DNA of 64,000 nt, from positions 1 to 64,000 of the forward strand of contig JAEEHV010000066.1 in assembly GCA_016280955.1 (NCBI GenBank), read 5' to 3'. The DNA comes from Candidatus Gastranaerophilales bacterium (lineage in GTDB: Bacteria; Cyanobacteriota; Vampirovibrionia; Gastranaerophilales; Gastranaerophilaceae). Position numbers and translations under genes: made by a program. A model generated the notes under the pieces. The model worked only from the letters and a program-made list of their open reading frames with translations, searched no databases and had not been told where the DNA came from. Every line of letters starts with the position of its first letter. The first letter of the stretch is position 1. This document shows positions 48,097 to 56,856 of the stretch, piece after piece.

Positions 48097-48630
48097 GTGA
48101 TTAAATTTGAAAGCGTAGGAGCAATTCAGGCTGCAAAGAATAATCCCACGATTACTTCTGTGAACGCAGTTGCTAATTATTCATTTTTAACTTACGAAGA
48201 TACTCTTTATCTGATTATGAACGTTGTTAATGGCGACGATTCTTACAGAGAGGGTATCACTTTCCCCGCAGGAGAACTTTTAAGAGGAATTGACGTAAAG
48301 AGCATTGAGGGTCTAAAGCTGATTGTTGACGGTAAGCACATCACTGGTGGTGTTTCTGGTCTTACAACTGGCACTGTCCTTGTTGCTTATACAGACGGTA
48401 CTCTAAAGACTGGTTCTGCCGAAGGCGTTTATTTCAAGGTTACAAAGACAGGTATTAAGCTGACCGAGGCTGCTGTTGAGGTTAAGGTTTGTGTTGCAGA
48501 CGCTACTGGTACTGCTGGTGCTACTACTCTGGCTGACCTTACAGATGTTGATACTACTGGTGTTGAGAGTGGACAGGTTCTGAAGTATGACGGAACTGCT
48601 TGGAAGCCCGCCGCTGACGCTACAGAGTAA
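48097..48630 (+). CDS. head fiber/decoration-like protein, 177 aa
   Basis: GTG 48097 after GAAAGGATGATGAAAA. Small beta-rich protein placed between scaffold and capsid, with the C-terminal LADLTDVDTTGVESGQVLKY then DGTAWKPAADATE, a repeat typical of phage fibers and head-fiber proteins (PF11133-type). Probably projects from the capsid surface. Confidence 0.65.
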   Translation: MIKFESVGAIQAAKNNPTITSVNAVANYSFLTYEDTLYLIMNVVNGDDSYREGITFPAGELLRGIDVKSIEGLKLIVDGKHITGGVSGLTTGTVLVAYTDGTLKTGSAEGVYFKVTKTGIKLTEAAVEVKVCVADATGTAGATTLADLTDVDTTGVESGQVLKYDGTAWKPAADATE

Positions 48631-48663
48631 TTCGGAAATTTTATAGAAAGGATGGATTAAGTT

Positions 48664-49770
48664 ATGTTTAATACTACTATTGAACTTAATAACGTGCGTA
48701 AAGACGCTAATTATATTACAAATAGTCAGATTAAAGCCACTTCTCCCGTAGTTGAAGTTTTCTCCGCTATGGTTAAGGGTGAAGAGGTTGGCAAGCTCGG
48801 CAAGTATGCTGACAAGGCTGTTGCTTATATCAAAGAGCTTGGTAGCCGTGCTGAAGCTGGCGATACTGCGGCTGTTGCAGAGCTGAACACGATTAGACGT
48901 TATGTTATCGAGCCTGAAGTTCTAAAGGAAATGAAACTTCTTGGTGTGTTCGGTACTTTCAATCAGGTTGATTTTGACAAGTCTATCGAGCGTGAAGTTT
49001 ATACCTTTGCTGGTGAGGGCGCAAGACTACAGGCTAACAACGGCGACGTTCCGTTTATCGCTCCTGTTAAGACAAAGTACCCTGTTGCTTCAAAGACCGT
49101 TTCTGGCGGTTTCGCTGTAGATTATCGCAGAGTTGCACTTGGCGATATGTCAAAGGAAAATGCTGGTATTGCTCTTGTTAAGACCGACATTTACAACAAG
49201 GCGCTAAAGTATATCATGGTTTATGTTTATAATGCTATCAAGAACGCTACTGGCGTTAAATATATCCTTGATGGTACACCTCTTACCAAAACTGGTGTTG
49301 ATGGTGTTATCTCGAAGGTAAGACCCAACGGCAAGCCTACTGTATTTGGTAGCTATGGTGTTGTTTCACAGTTCAGCGATTGGGCTGGCTATGTTGGTTC
49401 TATCAACAGTAACACTATTACTGGTATGTCACAGAAGGTTATGGACGAGATTGCTTCTCGCGGTCTGCTTGCTACATACAATGGCACTAACATTGTTGAG
49501 ATTCCTAATCCTTACAATGTATACGAGATGAACGGTGACGGTACTAACTTTGCGAAGTTAATGCCCGAAGGATTTGCCGTTGTTTCTCCTGCTGGCGGTG
49601 ATTCGCCCATTATGACTTGGACTCGTGGTGGTCTTACTTCTATGACAGGTAACGACGTTAAGAGTGGCACAATCATTTCCAGATATGACCTTGAAGTTGC
49701 TGTAGATGTAGCAAAGGGTAAAGAGTGGCAAATTGGTATCATCAATGATACTGCGCTTGGTGGACTTTAA
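48664..49770 (+). CDS. major capsid protein, 368 aa
   Basis: AAAGGATGGATTAAGTT precedes ATG 48664. Located after the scaffold, with high use of preferred codons (GGT, AAG, GCT) compared with neighbours, as expected of the most abundant virion protein. Helical N-terminal 90 residues may be a delta domain; the rest is an alpha/beta HK97-like sequence ending NDTALGGL. Confidence 0.85.
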   Translation: MFNTTIELNNVRKDANYITNSQIKATSPVVEVFSAMVKGEEVGKLGKYADKAVAYIKELGSRAEAGDTAAVAELNTIRRYVIEPEVLKEMKLLGVFGTFNQVDFDKSIEREVYTFAGEGARLQANNGDVPFIAPVKTKYPVASKTVSGGFAVDYRRVALGDMSKENAGIALVKTDIYNKALKYIMVYVYNAIKNATGVKYILDGTPLTKTGVDGVISKVRPNGKPTVFGSYGVVSQFSDWAGYVGSINSNTITGMSQKVMDEIASRGLLATYNGTNIVEIPNPYNVYEMNGDGTNFAKLMPEGFAVVSPAGGDSPIMTWTRGGLTSMTGNDVKSGTIISRYDLEVAVDVAKGKEWQIGIINDTALGGL

Positions 49771-49815
49771 TATATACCACTACACTCTTGCGAGTTAAAT
49801 AATAAATGTTAAATG

Positions 49816-49850
49816 GGTGGGTATTTCTTAATTGAGATACCCACCTTTAT
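49816..49850 (+). terminator. terminator after capsid gene
   Basis: GGTGGGTATTTC-TTAATT-GAGATACCCACC followed by TTTATAT. Confidence 0.9.
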
Positions 49851-49868
49851 ATAAGGGAGAGAAGTCCA

Positions 49869-50054
49869 ATGAATGATAATGTTAATTTTTATTGTTATTC
49901 TCTTAAACTATTTCATTTTTTAAGTGCTTTCGGAGAAAAATGCTATGTATCTAAAATAAATTCAGTTAGCAATACAAGATACTGGCTATTCAAAAAGAGC
50001 GAAAGGCTTGATAAGATAATTGCCTTGTATAACAAGGTTAAACACACAATTTAG
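49869..50054 (+). CDS. small DUF5659-like protein, 61 aa
   Basis: AAGGGAGAGAAGTCCA precedes ATG 49869. CYSLKLFHFLSAFGEKCY, then TRYWLFKKSERLDKIIALYN fits the (y)x.SlkLa..L...G ... F..se.l...i..y pattern of DUF5659, small phage proteins of unknown role. A similar pattern recurs at 54994. Confidence 0.65.
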   Translation: MNDNVNFYCYSLKLFHFLSAFGEKCYVSKINSVSNTRYWLFKKSERLDKIIALYNKVKHTI

Positions 50055-50092
50055 TTGAAATCAAAAATAATAATTGAAACGAGGGATTTATA

Positions 50093-50623
50093 ATGGCAGA
50101 AACAAAAGCCAAAAGAACTTCTACTAAAAAAGCTACAGTAGAAGATGAAGTGTCGGAAGATGATTTTACCGACGCTGATTTAGAAAAAAGAGTATTAGTT
50201 AGGAATATCGCAGATTGGGACGTTTGTTTCAGATTAAGAGAAGTCGAAGGTGACGCTTTAATCACAAAGAACAGTAAAAGACGTTTCACTCGTAACGAAA
50301 TTCAAGCACAAGTATATAACGGAAATAACCTGTTTAGTGGTGTTGACGGCAAGGGTAGTCACGCAACCCTATATATCGAGGACGCGCCTACACGCCGTTG
50401 GTTAAACTTTGAAACAAAAGATGAACCGCAAATGATATTTACTGACGAAACAGTTAAGAAATTATTTGCTATGTCTGATGATGTTTTTAGAGCTACACTG
50501 TCGCAATATATTGTTACTCGTGCTGAAAAATATGCTCTTATGGAGGCTATCGAGCGACTTAAACTTAACGATTATCGTAAGATTATTTACTGCTCTGAAT
50601 ATACAGGTCGTCCAATAAAATAA
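50093..50623 (+). CDS. hypothetical head/neck protein, 176 aa
   Basis: Lys/Glu-rich N-terminus (KAKRTSTKKATVEDEVSEDD), then a beta-rich core VLVRNIADWDVCFRLREVEG and helical C-terminus. It stands between capsid and adaptor genes, where a head accessory protein is expected. No direct family assignment. Confidence 0.65.
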   Translation: MAETKAKRTSTKKATVEDEVSEDDFTDADLEKRVLVRNIADWDVCFRLREVEGDALITKNSKRRFTRNEIQAQVYNGNNLFSGVDGKGSHATLYIEDAPTRRWLNFETKDEPQMIFTDETVKKLFAMSDDVFRATLSQYIVTRAEKYALMEAIERLKLNDYRKIIYCSEYTGRPIK

Positions 50624-50646
50624 AACCGCAAAGGAGGGTATGCTTA

Positions 50647-51036
50647 ATGAATACAACTGCACAAGAAGTATTCGATAGCTTTGAGGGAATGTTTGCAGAC
50701 AAGCACGTTATCCCTGAAGAACTTGAATTATTGTGGTTGAAAAAAGCGGTTGCAAGATTCTCGGTTGAGCTTGACCCTCTAACTTTTGATAGTGAAAATC
50801 TTGAATTTAGCACCGAATTAGACCAATATGCCATTGATACTCTGGCTGCCTTTATGAAACAGATGTATCAAGAGCGCGAGGTTTCAAAGGTCAATAAAAG
50901 GGTTTCGATTGTTACCAAAGATATTTCGGTTGATGGTAACGGTAACGCAAAAACAGCGGCAAAAGCAGAACTCGATTATTGTGATACTCAAAGTGAAGAA
51001 ATGATTTTCAACCAAATGCCAACCGCATACTCATAA
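50647..51036 (+). CDS. head-tail connector (adaptor), 129 aa
   Basis: AAAGGAGGGTATGCTTA precedes ATG 50647. Small helical protein (EVFDSFEGMFADKHVIPEEL, IDTLAAFMKQMYQEREVSK) in the gp6/gp15-type adaptor position, next to the portal ring. Assigned by size and order. Confidence 0.6.
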   Translation: MNTTAQEVFDSFEGMFADKHVIPEELELLWLKKAVARFSVELDPLTFDSENLEFSTELDQYAIDTLAAFMKQMYQEREVSKVNKRVSIVTKDISVDGNGNAKTAAKAELDYCDTQSEEMIFNQMPTAYS

Positions 51037-51048
51037 GGCGGTGATTGA

Positions 51049-52119
51049 ATGGCACAAGAATGGTATCTATTAAAAACAGACCACGACGTAGTTAGCGGTT
51101 TTGAAAATGAAGCACTGCTTGATTATGGTGCTGATTCGTTCAATGAATCATTACAACCACCATTAGCTGACGAAGTGGAAATATGTAATTGTGATTTATC
51201 AATTAGAAACCGCATTTATGCCATCATCAAAGACAAAACACAAGATACTAAACTTAACTCGCTAAACAGACAGATTTTAGCACCAATAGGAAGTTGTAAA
51301 GCAGGAGATTACGTCTATTACAAAAAACGCTATTGGATAATTGTAGGTTTAGTTGATGATAATTCTGTTTATGAAAAGGGTGTAATGCTTTTGTGTAACA
51401 GGATTTTATCTTGGGTAAATGATAAAGGCAAGGTTATTCAAAGGTGGGCTGCGTTTCAATCTGCGGCTCAATACAACAATGGTGAAACTTCGGATAGATA
51501 TAAATACGTTCGTAGCGACCAGCTATTAGTAATTATGTCAATGGATGAAGAATCACTGATGATAAAACACAAACAAAGATTTATTATCGACAAGCGGTGC
51601 GATATTTATGAAAAAAGTTTTTCATCAGATGTAAAGGTTAATACAGAAAAGCCTTTACTTGTTTATGAATTAACAAGGACAGATAATGCTGTTTTCGATT
51701 ATCAGGATAGTGGTCATTTTGAATTTATGGCTTACCAAGACGAGCAACATTCGGAAGATGGCTATTACGTCATTGACGGCAAAGGTTATTGGCTATGTAA
51801 AGAGCCAAATGACACTGACAATCAAAGTCAAATTTTATTGTCAAAAATTGAATGTGATGAACCGATTATTTACTGCGGTTTGGAATCAACCGTATTCACA
51901 GCCAAATTCCATGATGAAAATGGCAATGAGATTATGGTTAGCCCACAATGGGAAGTCAGAAGTGACTTCACTGATAAGTTGGAAATAGATTATGTAGATA
52001 GTTCAATCTGCATTTCTGCCGATAGTGAAAAACTTATAAATAAATCGTTTGAGTTATTATTACACGCTTTTGGTTATGAAGATAGCTTGATAACAGTAAC
52101 AATCAAGGATTTTATATAA
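51049..52119 (+). CDS. head-closure (stopper) protein with Ig-like end, 356 aa
   Basis: GGCGGTGATTGA precedes ATG 51049. N-terminal part: a small barrel with CKAGDYVYYKKRYWIIVGLV typical of head-closure proteins. Residues 200-356 add beta strands ending in an Ig-like module (IIYCGLESTVFTAKFHDENG). The extra domain makes it longer than SPP1 gp16. Role by order and resemblance. Confidence 0.65.
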   Translation: MAQEWYLLKTDHDVVSGFENEALLDYGADSFNESLQPPLADEVEICNCDLSIRNRIYAIIKDKTQDTKLNSLNRQILAPIGSCKAGDYVYYKKRYWIIVGLVDDNSVYEKGVMLLCNRILSWVNDKGKVIQRWAAFQSAAQYNNGETSDRYKYVRSDQLLVIMSMDEESLMIKHKQRFIIDKRCDIYEKSFSSDVKVNTEKPLLVYELTRTDNAVFDYQDSGHFEFMAYQDEQHSEDGYYVIDGKGYWLCKEPNDTDNQSQILLSKIECDEPIIYCGLESTVFTAKFHDENGNEIMVSPQWEVRSDFTDKLEIDYVDSSICISADSEKLINKSFELLLHAFGYEDSLITVTIKDFI

Positions 52120-52131
52120 GGTGGTGTTAGT

Positions 52132-52632
52132 TTGAGTGAGAGAAGAAAAAAGTCCACATTTGAGCGCGGCACTTTCAAAAAGAAAATAAATAACGCCTTA
52201 TATTCCAGTGATAACATTAAGAAACTGTTAATTGGAAATACCGAAGGAATGACAGCTAAAGAGATACGAACGACGTTCAAAAAATATGTAAAATCTCATT
52301 TATTTATCGACGATACGATTACCGATACTAAAAGCTATATTTTTTATGATGTGCGTATGCCTCATATTCACACGACAACAAAGGATTGCAAGGTGGTTAT
52401 GTTTGTTTTGTGCCACCGTGACGTTTTAGAAGAGGATTGCGATTTTGAAGGATTCTACGGAAATCGCGTTGATATTCTTTCTGAAATGGTAGAGGATTGC
52501 TTGCTTAACGACAAAAAAGTTGTTAAGGATTTTGGTATTGGTGAAATGCAATTAGAGAGCGTGGATATATTTAATAATTCAAAGCGTTTTTATGGTTTAC
52601 AAATGATATTTGATGTACCCAATTTCAGGTGA
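52132..52632 (+). CDS. neck/tail-completion-like protein, 166 aa
   Basis: TTG 52132 with AAGGTGGTGTTAG upstream. Basic N-terminus, then the alpha/beta core CKVVMFVLCHRDVLEEDCDF. In tailed phages the gene after the stopper often encodes the tail-completion or minor tail protein; assignment by order only. Confidence 0.55.
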   Translation: MSERRKKSTFERGTFKKKINNALYSSDNIKKLLIGNTEGMTAKEIRTTFKKYVKSHLFIDDTITDTKSYIFYDVRMPHIHTTTKDCKVVMFVLCHRDVLEEDCDFEGFYGNRVDILSEMVEDCLLNDKKVVKDFGIGEMQLESVDIFNNSKRFYGLQMIFDVPNFR

Positions 52633-52637
52633 TTGCT

Positions 52638-53429
52638 ATGGTTTTAGATTACGGTACGCAGATTTCATTTGAGCCTATAAGATTAGCGGTTGGTACGATA
52701 AGGAAACCAACCTTGCGCGATATTTCAAAAATATCTTTCGCTAAATTCCAGCTTTTTGAAAGCATATTAAGATTACAACCACAAGACTTCTTTGAAAATG
52801 ATAAGGTTGATAATTCCATAAAAGAATTTTGGGACAAGTTATCAGAGGAAGAAAAGTCACAAATCACAATGTATTCAATTTTGCTGATTGATGAACAAAT
52901 GGCAAGGTTATTTACAGAGGCTTTAGATTTCTTTTTTGAGGAAGATGTTAGCTTTGAAGAAGATATGTTTATTATGCAAAAACAAGGCGAAATTGTGGGA
53001 TATGTGGACGAAAAGATTTTTATGCCTGTTGTTGAAACGATACAACAAATATGTGGCATTTATGAAATGAAAAGAAGTGATTTAGGTAAAATCACTTTTA
53101 AGAATAAAGGTGCAGAAAAATTATATGAAAGGTTATTAAAGGGTAAAAAGAAGTTCAAAAAGCAACAAGAAAAGGAAAAGAAGAACAACAAAGATTACAC
53201 TTTACCAAATATAATTTCTGCGGTTGCTAATAGACACCCATCATTAAACTACACAAATATTTTTGACATTACTGTTTTTCAATTACTGGACGCTTTTCAA
53301 CGGATTTATAACAATGAAGTGCAGGATATTTCTGCAAGGAGCGTTTCGGTATGGGGTGATGAAAAGAAGAAATTTGATGGTGGTCTATGGCACAAAAACA
53401 TTTATGACAAAGACGAAATTTTAATATAA
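52638..53429 (+). CDS. hypothetical tail-module protein, 263 aa
   Basis: ATG 52638 with CAGGTGATTGCT upstream. IRKPTLRDISKISFAKFQLF opens it; a Lys-rich linker (KKKFKKQQEKEKKNNKD) separates the C-terminal helical part. Such proteins precede the tail tube in gut siphoviruses, perhaps tail-assembly related. Unknown. Confidence 0.65.
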   Translation: MVLDYGTQISFEPIRLAVGTIRKPTLRDISKISFAKFQLFESILRLQPQDFFENDKVDNSIKEFWDKLSEEEKSQITMYSILLIDEQMARLFTEALDFFFEEDVSFEEDMFIMQKQGEIVGYVDEKIFMPVVETIQQICGIYEMKRSDLGKITFKNKGAEKLYERLLKGKKKFKKQQEKEKKNNKDYTLPNIISAVANRHPSLNYTNIFDITVFQLLDAFQRIYNNEVQDISARSVSVWGDEKKKFDGGLWHKNIYDKDEILI

Positions 53430-53441
53430 GGAGTTGATTTT

Positions 53442-54162
53442 ATGGCTAATGCTTACAAGGCGAATCGTCAGGTATGCGACGTTGATATTCGTGTGCTAAA
53501 AACACTTGCACCATTTCTCAACTTTGAATATGCAAACGTAACTACAGTAAATGTATCTTCTGACTCTGTATATGCTATGGCAAAGGGAGCGAAGAAAATC
53601 GGCTTTGCTAATCCCATTGAGGGTACAATGACTATTGAGGCACAGGTTATTCCGTTTAAGTTCTATTCTATGATGGCTGACGGTACGATTTACACTACTG
53701 GTGCGTATGCTGATAAGGTTACTGTTACCGCTACAGAAGCTGGTGCTGTTTCTTTCCAACTTGAAAGTGGTACTGTTGTAGCTGGTTCTGTTTTCGTATA
53801 TCCGAAGGGTGATTTTGGTGACGCTTCAAAGGTTATTGCTGGTGAGTTTACTACAACTTCAAGCACTGGTACTGGTGGTGGCACTGTTATCACAAATACA
53901 TTTACAGCGACAACCGCTTCAAATATTGCTGTTAATAGTCAGTACGAGGTTGCTTTTATCCGTCAGCGCGACGACGTTAAGAGAGTTTCTTTCAATAGCA
54001 AGAATCTTCCTACCGAGTACAGAATCACATATAAGACTTTGGATAAAGATGAAGATGGTGATTACACTGGATTCATTGTAACTGCTTTCAAGGCGGCTAT
54101 CCAGAGAAACTTTGAATTATCCTTCAGTTCTGAAGGCGACCCAGCTTCAGTAAGCCTTTCGT
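53442..54162 (+). CDS. major tail (tube) protein, exon 1
   Basis: AAGGAGTTGATTTT precedes ATG 53442. 240 codons plus one base; beta-rich with a Thr/Ser-rich insertion (TTTSSTGTGGGTVITNTF), and preferred codons like the capsid gene. The 3' end ...GDPASVSLS F is interrupted by an intron after TTTCGT. Confidence 0.8.
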
Positions 54163-54568
54163 CAAATTAGGCGAACCTACACAGAAATGTGTTTGAATAT
54201 TATCTATTGAACTGCTGAAACACCCTAAAGCTATACTAACCACAACGTAATGATGAAATATACATAAGTGTGATGGTGACGAAAGTAGAAAAAATAGTAT
54301 AGATGGTGCAAGGTGAAACAAAAGCATTGGAAACAATGTCCTAAACACTGTAACAATGGGAAACCAGCAACCAAGCCCCGAACAGGGGAAGGCTCAACGA
54401 CTATCGAAAACCTTTATACACAGATAGAGGTTAGTAGAGTACATCACAAGCGATTGGTGATGGAAGTGGTAGAATCCGAAAGGAATTGATATAGTCTGCA
54501 CTTCTAACGAAAGTTAGAGAAGCGGTTTAACCGCTGGGGATAAGTAGCGAATATCCTTGAACATATGG
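54163..54568 (+). ncRNA. group I intron in tail tube gene (no ORF)
   Basis: 406 nt. P1 TTCGT/GCGAA with U-G at the splice site; P7 formed by GACTAT (about 54400) and ATAGTC (about 54491), in the classic AACGACTAT...GATATAGTC context; last base G. Splicing fuses SLS-F-DLLEDKDGN in frame. The CCCTAAAGC and GACGAAAG.AGAAAAA blocks are shared with the 61115 intron, so the two are relatives. Confidence 0.9.
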
Positions 54569-54639
54569 TTGATTTACTTGAAGATAAGGACGGAAATGCT
54601 ATTGATATTGTTGAACTACCTGATGGTGAGCAATACTAA
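54569..54639 (+). CDS. major tail (tube) protein, exon 2
   Basis: DLLEDKDGNAIDIVELPDGE and two more residues to TAA at 54639, giving a 263-aa product with exon 1. This matches the FDLL(A/E)D..... end seen in many siphovirus tail tube proteins. Confidence 0.85.
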
Positions 54640-54659
54640 TCACTCAAAGGGTGATACCA

Positions 54660-54896
54660 ATGATTTTGAAATGTAAAGTTGAAATAAACAACGACCTCGT
54701 TACTGTTATTGACTATAACGGCAATTTAGTTCAGATTCCGTCAATCCATAACAAAGACGCTGATTTTGTCAATGTATGGTTTGATGACGGTCATTATAAG
54801 GTTGTGGCTGACGATTTCGTAGAGCCTGCAAAAGACACAGAGGACGACGAAAAGCCAGCTAAAAAGGCAAAGAAGAAAACAACGTCAAAGGACTAA
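54660..54896 (+). CDS. hypothetical protein, 78 aa
   Basis: ATG 54660 after AAAGGGTGATACCA. Beta-rich (CKVEINNDLVTVIDYNGNLV) with a Lys/Asp-rich tail (DDEKPAKKAKKKTTSKD). Follows the tail tube; unknown. Confidence 0.6.
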   Translation: MILKCKVEINNDLVTVIDYNGNLVQIPSIHNKDADFVNVWFDDGHYKVVADDFVEPAKDTEDDEKPAKKAKKKTTSKD

Positions 54897-54925
54897 TAAC
54901 GAGGTTGTATAGTATTTAGCGTAAT

Positions 54926-54970
54926 AGGGATTACTTTATAACCAATGTTATAGGGTAATCCCTTTATTTT
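54926..54970 (+). terminator. terminator in the tail module
   Basis: AGGGATTAC ... GGTAATCCCT followed by TTATTTTT. Confidence 0.8.
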
Positions 54971-54993
54971 TGCGCTTTGAGAAAGGATTAACA

Positions 54994-55218
54994 ATGAGTA
55001 AGTTTAAGACATTAGAAGAAGTTTTTGATTGTTATGGGCGAGGTAATCTTGTTGCTGTAGGAAATATCAAGCAGATTATTCACTACACAACTCACGGTTG
55101 TCAACCAGAGTTTTTATATGAAAGCGAAGTTGACAAAGGCAGAATAACAGCTTGGTTTCATAAAGAGAAAACAAAAGACGTTTATAAAACTTGGATGAAC
55201 AATCGCCCCACAAAATAA
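54994..55218 (+). CDS. small DUF5659-like protein, 74 aa
   Basis: ATG 54994 with GAGAAAGGATTAACA; the upstream frame start has no site. IKQIIHYTTHGCQPEFLYES then GRITAWFHKEKTKDVYKTW resembles the DUF5659-type small phage family (see 49869). Unknown role. Confidence 0.6.
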   Translation: MSKFKTLEEVFDCYGRGNLVAVGNIKQIIHYTTHGCQPEFLYESEVDKGRITAWFHKEKTKDVYKTWMNNRPTK

Positions 55219-55230
55219 GGAGTGATTGAT

Positions 55231-55782
55231 ATGAAAGGCGTAGGAAAAGTATTTGAAAATAACTTTAAGAAGTCAATGCCTGACTACGCATTATTGTATC
55301 GGCTACCAGACGCAGCGCAATCATTTGGCAAAAGCAGTAATTTGAGGTTTAGTAACAAAAATCCGTTTGACTTCATTCTTTTTGACTCGAAATGGAAAAT
55401 CCTATATGCACTTGAATTAAAAAGCGTCAAAGGAAAATCCATTAGTTTTGAACGGACAAAAGAAGATAAAGGCGATATTCATTATCACCAAATAGAAGGG
55501 TTGAATGAATGGAACAAATATGACGGTACAGTTTGCGGCGTAATAATTGAGTTTAGAGAATTAGAAACCACAATATTTATCAATATACAGGAACTAAATG
55601 AATTGATAAAGGTTATCCCTAAAAAGAGCTTCAATTTTGCCGATTTGGACGAATATAAAATCAAATATTTTATAATTCCACAAAAGAAATTAAAAACAAA
55701 TTACAGATATGATATACACCATATGTTGGTGAACGTGACAGAACTTGCATTTAATATTCAAAGAGAGAAAGGATATGATTAA
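55231..55782 (+). CDS. recU: RecU-like Holliday junction resolvase, 183 aa
   Basis: ATG 55231 with AAGGAGTGATTGAT. The first 120 residues show RecU motifs: GKVFENNFKKSMPDY, PFDFILFDSKWKILYALELKS (catalytic Asp and E-x-K), KGKSISFE and HQIEGLNEW, in order. RecU resolves branched DNA; in phages it clears junctions before packaging. Slightly shorter than the Bacillus protein. Confidence 0.85.
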   Translation: MKGVGKVFENNFKKSMPDYALLYRLPDAAQSFGKSSNLRFSNKNPFDFILFDSKWKILYALELKSVKGKSISFERTKEDKGDIHYHQIEGLNEWNKYDGTVCGVIIEFRELETTIFINIQELNELIKVIPKKSFNFADLDEYKIKYFIIPQKKLKTNYRYDIHHMLVNVTELAFNIQREKGYD

Positions 55783-56376
55783 ATGATTAAATATAATGAA
55801 AATTTAGGTATTAACGAGTACATATTTGCAACGGACAAAATCGCACAGGTATATTTTGACGGCGATAATCAGTATCAGCCTCATATCGGTTTGCTTGAAA
55901 CTATGTGGTTGTTCTATTCTTTATGCGTAACGGAAACGAAGTATGACAAGGACATCAATGTGAAATTAGATGAAATGGAAAAGGCGCGTAAGGAGCAGAA
56001 TCCTGATGATAAAAAACAGATGTTCGATTTAACTATTTATCAAGATTTATTTTCTGATGATGAATTTGTAAAGGAATTTAACAATGTGGTTACGAGCTAC
56101 AAAAAGCCTAATTATGGTTTGACTTTTGGTAGTGCTTTCCGTTCTGCTATGGAAATTGTTAAGACTAAAAGAAATTCTGTAAATAGTCTTGAATACACCA
56201 TCACGAAGATTCTTACTGAGCTTGCTGATAAATTTGAAAATCTGATTTCTCCCGATAAGATTGAGGAATTAACAGATATTGCAAAAAGAATACAATCTGG
56301 CGAAACCGCCGCTAAAGCTGTTGTACAGGCTTATGGTGAAGAGGTTGGTTTATTAGATTTCAAACAAGGTGATTGA
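55783..56376 (+). CDS. hypothetical tail-module protein, 197 aa
   Basis: GAAAGGATATGATTAA before ATG 55783. Helical protein with LETMWLFYSLCVTETKYD and a C-terminal EELTDIAKRIQSGETAAKAV helix. Might be a tail-assembly chaperone by place (after tail tube, before tape measure), but no slippery frameshift is seen at its 3' end. Unknown. Confidence 0.6.
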   Translation: MIKYNENLGINEYIFATDKIAQVYFDGDNQYQPHIGLLETMWLFYSLCVTETKYDKDINVKLDEMEKARKEQNPDDKKQMFDLTIYQDLFSDDEFVKEFNNVVTSYKKPNYGLTFGSAFRSAMEIVKTKRNSVNSLEYTITKILTELADKFENLISPDKIEELTDIAKRIQSGETAAKAVVQAYGEEVGLLDFKQGD

Positions 56377-56377
56377 T

Positions 56378-56827
56378 GTGCCGACGTTTAGAAATTTAGA
56401 CCAATTAAGGCGCAGTGTTCAGCAGGATTTGAATAGGGCTATGAGATTGTCGCGCCGAGATTCAAAACAGGCTATGGATAAGGCTATTGAAGAATATTAT
56501 AACGCTGCCGAGCCACTTGTTTATGAAAGGACGTACAAGTTGGCGAGTACGCCTATGGTTGTAGATTATGGTGCAAACGGATTCAAGGCGTATCTGAATG
56601 ACGAATACAGATACCCACATATTACTTATAATCTTGATTACGGTTCTTCTACGAGTAAAGACCCGACAATGCACGACGTATTGGATTTGACTAACTATGA
56701 TATGCGAAATTCAAGCGTTGGATATTTGCACCCGACAGTGGGTAAACAGGGTTATTGGGAAAGAGCAGTTGAAGAAATGGAGGATATAGTAGATAGGCAG
56801 ATTAGAAATAGTTTGCCTGTTATTTAA
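56378..56827 (+). CDS. HK97 gp10-like/minor tail protein, 149 aa
   Basis: GTG 56378 with CAAGGTGATT; starts just after the preceding TGA. MPTFRNLDQLRRSVQQDLNR, then AIEEYYNAAEPLVYERTYKL and YWERAVEEMEDIVDRQIRN: the helix-strand-helix pattern of gp10-like neck/minor tail proteins. Unusually placed after the tail tube. Confidence 0.6.
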   Translation: MPTFRNLDQLRRSVQQDLNRAMRLSRRDSKQAMDKAIEEYYNAAEPLVYERTYKLASTPMVVDYGANGFKAYLNDEYRYPHITYNLDYGSSTSKDPTMHDVLDLTNYDMRNSSVGYLHPTVGKQGYWERAVEEMEDIVDRQIRNSLPVI

Positions 56828-56856
56828 TTATTTTGTTGTAGAAAGGAAGTGAAATT

